A DNA stretch of 7,700 nucleotides, from assembly GCA_009697555.1 (NCBI GenBank), contig WLQV01000048.1:1-7700 (forward strand), in the 5' to 3' direction. The notes beneath the pieces were generated by a model. The model made no database searches. It saw only the letters and a list, made by a program, of their open reading frames with translations, and was not told the DNA's origin. Within the stretch, counting starts at the first letter, position 1, and each line of letters begins with the position of its first letter. The stretch comes from Actinomycetota bacterium. GTDB lineage: Bacteria > Actinomycetota > Actinomycetes > Nanopelagicales > Nanopelagicaceae. Made by a program: the position numbers and the translations under genes. This document shows, piece by piece, positions 5,910-7,700 of this stretch.

Positions 5910-7136
5910 TTACTGGGGAAGTTTGATTGTTATTGCTAGTCCACCCATTGCATTCTTACCAAAGGTAATTTCTCCTGCATGAGCTTTTACGATTGCAGAG
6001 ACAATGCTTAATCCCAAACCTGAGCCACCGGTGGCACGGGAGCGTGAGCGATCAAAGCGAGAGAACTCTGAAACTCCGCCAGAAGTAAATTCATCAGGTA
6101 AACCTGGACCAGCATCGTTATAAGAAATGGTGCAGAAATCTTTACTCTTCTCAATCCGCAACTCCACCGCATCACTCTTAGCGGTATGGCGGCGAGCGTT
6201 GGAGAAAATATTGCTAAAGAGTTGGGCTAGCAGACGTGGTGAACCACTAATCATTAACGGATTAGAAAACTCCTTGGTGATTACTCGCTCTGGTTGTAAT
6301 ACTTTCAAATCATCAATAAATCCGTTTGCTAGAGATGCAACATCAAAGACCTCTCGATCAATTTCAGGGCGCTCACCAAGTTCTGCAAGTAGTAGCAACT
6401 CGGAGATGAGTTCCTCCATACGTTGCGTTTCAGTTGCAACACGTTCAAGGAATTTCTCCTGCTGCTCAGGATCAATTTCTTGCTTGGTCCGGATTAATTC
6501 GATGTATCCCTTGATTACAGTTAATGGGGTGCGCAGTTCATGTGAGGCATCTCCGATGAAGTTTTGAATTCGAGTGCGTTGAAACTTCTCCAGCTCTATT
6601 TCGCGCGCAAAAGTTCTCACTTGATTGCGGCGCGAGAAGAAGAGAAACACTGCCAACGCAATTACGAGAAGTAGTAAGTCAAGTGCGCCCAGCAGGCGAA
6701 ATTGTTGGTATCTCTCGCTCTCAATGAGAAGTAAAGATGCGGCGAGAATGATTTGCTCGCCAGGAGCGCTCTCGAAGGCTCGAATTCGATTATGAGTTCC
6801 GGTATCGAGTGAAATAGGGCCACGCCGTGCTGCGGCAAACTCAGCTTTGGTAAGTGGGCGATTGATTGCTGCACTCGAGTCACGCAAAATCAGTAGGCCG
6901 CTATCACTTGGTTTGAATCCAAGACTTACTGGGATTTCATCATTCTTACTAAATAGCAGTGCCGCATTCAGGGGATCTTTAGCACTGCCTAAATCTTTTA
7001 TATTGCCATCAAGGATTTGATCGATTGACTTGATCTTATTTGTGCTTGCGTCATGTATTAACACCGAGCCCAATAAGGCAAAGAGTGCCGAAATAAGAAT
7101 CGCTACCGCAAAAGGTAGATAAGTACTACGTTTCAT
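5910..7136 (-). CDS. Two-component sensor histidine kinase
   Basis: This 408-residue membrane histidine kinase has a transmembrane segment at about residues 8-28, an extracytoplasmic sensor region of about 120 residues (29-147), and a second transmembrane segment at about 148-168. The dimerisation/phosphoacceptor H-box is DASHELRTPL with H199. The ATP-binding domain shows an N-box (LFSNIFSNARRHT, N309/N313), a G1 box (DAGPG, 341-345), an F-box (FSRFDRS) and a G2 box (GGSGLGLSI). All catalytic residues look intact, so an active kinase is expected. The sensor region has no motif I recognise, so the signal is unknown. A linker of about 25 residues between the second membrane segment and the H-box is shorter than a typical HAMP domain, and none is clearly visible. 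The ATG at 7136 overlaps the response regulator stop as ATGA, so the two are co-translated and form a cognate pair. There is no clear terminator after it. Confidence 0.93.
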   Translation of the reverse strand: MKRSTYLPFAVAILISALFALLGSVLIHDASTNKIKSIDQILDGNIKDLGSAKDPLNAALLFSKNDEIPVSLGFKPSDSGLLILRDSSAAINRPLTKAEFAAARRGPISLDTGTHNRIRAFESAPGEQIILAASLLLIESERYQQFRLLGALDLLLLVIALAVFLFFSRRNQVRTFAREIELEKFQRTRIQNFIGDASHELRTPLTVIKGYIELIRTKQEIDPEQQEKFLERVATETQRMEELISELLLLAELGERPEIDREVFDVASLANGFIDDLKVLQPERVITKEFSNPLMISGSPRLLAQLFSNIFSNARRHTAKSDAVELRIEKSKDFCTISYNDAGPGLPDEFTSGGVSEFSRFDRSRSRATGGSGLGLSIVSAIVKAHAGEITFGKNAMGGLAITIKLPQ

Positions 7137-7700
7137 TCTTTCGCATCGACCATTTGAAATCCAAAGCCACGGATAGTTTTAATTCCTTCGAAGCCATCTC
7201 GGTGCAATTTCTTTCGTAAGTAGGAGATGTAGGTATCAACAACAGATGTATTTGTTTCGAACTCAATTCCCCAAACTGCCCCTAGGAGTGTCTCTTTAGT
7301 GACGACCTTGCCAGCTCGCTCCATCAAATAGTGAAGTAAGCGATATTCAGTAGGAGAGAGTTCGATAGTTTCGCCATTAAATTGAACTTGATGGATCTCG
7401 TCATCTAGCGAGATTGGACCACAATGAAGTTTTCGCTCAAGGGGTGAGACGCCATGCGTTCTGCGCAAAATTGCTGCAACTCGAAGTGTGAGTTCCTCCA
7501 GACCGAAAGGTTTCATCACGTAATCGTCGGCGCCGAGTTTGAGCCCGTGGGATACATCGGCTCGGTCATTTCGTGCGGTGAGAAAAATAACGGGAGTCTG
7601 GTCACCACCATCTCGCATCCGCGAGACCATCTCGTAGCCATCTAGGTGAGGCATATTTACATCTGCAATTACCAAATCCACCTTTGATTTTCTCAAGCTA
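7133..7700 (-). CDS. OmpR/PhoB-family response regulator (N-terminus cut by window edge)
   Basis: The frame stays open to the right edge and 188 residues are visible; about 40 N-terminal residues, including the first acidic pocket, are missing. The in-frame TTG at 7696-7694 falls within the receiver domain and is not the true start. The phosphoacceptor is the aspartate in VIADVNMPHLDG (codon 7663-7661). It is followed by the conserved threonine in IFLTARND and the lysine of the MKPFG motif, which complete the receiver fold. A winged-helix DNA-binding domain of the OmpR class follows, with LSPTEYRLLHYLME, a recognition-helix region around SVVDTYISYLRKKL, and the IKTIRGFGF wing. The protein is a transcription factor that the downstream kinase should phosphorylate. 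Its stop overlaps the kinase ATG by four bases. Targets cannot be read from this window, and its promoter lies outside. Confidence 0.93.
   Translation of the reverse strand, partial: SLRKSKVDLVIADVNMPHLDGYEMVSRMRDGGDQTPVIFLTARNDRADVSHGLKLGADDYVMKPFGLEELTLRVAAILRRTHGVSPLERKLHCGPISLDDEIHQVQFNGETIELSPTEYRLLHYLMERAGKVVTKETLLGAVWGIEFETNTSVVDTYISYLRKKLHRDGFEGIKTIRGFGFQMVDAKE

Noticed and set aside
5956..5973. TTACC-AAA-GGTAA hairpin followed by TTTCT as a terminator for the Ccs operon
   Set aside because: The stem is only 5 bp and AT-rich, the T-run is interrupted, and it lies in conserved kinase coding sequence (GEITFGKNA).
6127..6567. Plus-strand open frame of 146 codons antisense to the kinase
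   Set aside because: Its translation is serine/arginine-rich with no family resemblance, and it lies wholly opposite a kinase with all its catalytic boxes.
7694..7696. TTG as start of a response regulator lacking its N-terminus
   Set aside because: The frame continues open to the window edge, and the codon falls inside the receiver domain just before the phosphoacceptor strand; the gene is simply cut by the edge.
1..7700. A novel defence, mobile or RNA-based system
   Set aside because: Every coding frame fits a known family, the gaps are at most 50 bp, and no repeats, integrase, transposase, CRISPR or structured RNA pattern was seen.

Overview
The window looks like a stretch of a small, gene-dense actinobacterial chromosome with moderate G+C (by eye, somewhat under 50%). 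The gene families and their order point to Actinobacteria. Phosphatase, TlpA-like thioredoxin, CcdA, ResB and CcsB run in the same order as Mycobacterium tuberculosis Rv0525-Rv0529 (recalled, not searched). The left-edge gene resembles the actinobacterial helicase-associated (XPB/Ssl2-like) protein of the Rv0862c type, and the HAD-IB hydrolase resembles SerB1-type proteins (Rv0505c). The lower G+C, 1-4 nt gene overlaps and tiny intergenic gaps would suit a streamlined freshwater lineage such as acI/Nanopelagicales, but that placement is inference.

Layout. Positions 1-746 (minus) hold the N-terminal 248 residues of the helicase-associated protein, cut by the window edge. Positions 791-1561 (minus) hold a HAD-IB phosphatase. 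A 50-bp divergent intergenic region (1562-1611) carries a -10-like element on each strand, each placed so that transcription could start at the ATG (leaderless mRNAs). Positions 1612-5906 (plus) form one tightly packed five-gene unit: histidine phosphatase, TlpA-like lipoprotein, ccdA, resB, ccsB. All four junctions overlap, three as TAATG and one as GTGA. On the minus strand at the right, a response regulator (cut by the right edge) overlaps a sensor histidine kinase by ATGA. The kinase runs convergently into ccsB, with only 3 bp between the stop codons.

How the genes work together. The plus-strand unit is a complete System II (Ccs) cytochrome c maturation set. CcdA carries reducing equivalents across the membrane, and the TlpA/ResA-like lipoprotein keeps the apocytochrome CXXCH cysteines reduced. 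ResB plus CcsB move haem outward and attach it. No c-type cytochrome is encoded here, so the substrate (in Actinobacteria most likely the QcrC cytochrome cc) must lie elsewhere. The role of the phosphatase that begins the unit is not evident. The two-component system is a neighbour with no visible functional tie.

I found no mobile element, repeat array, CRISPR, RNA gene or convincing intrinsic terminator, and no stretch over 300 bases without a gene. Nothing here amounts to a clearly new system. The points worth checking are the paired leaderless promoters, the chain of coupled overlaps, the phosphatase co-transcribed with the Ccs machinery, and the terminator-less convergent junction.
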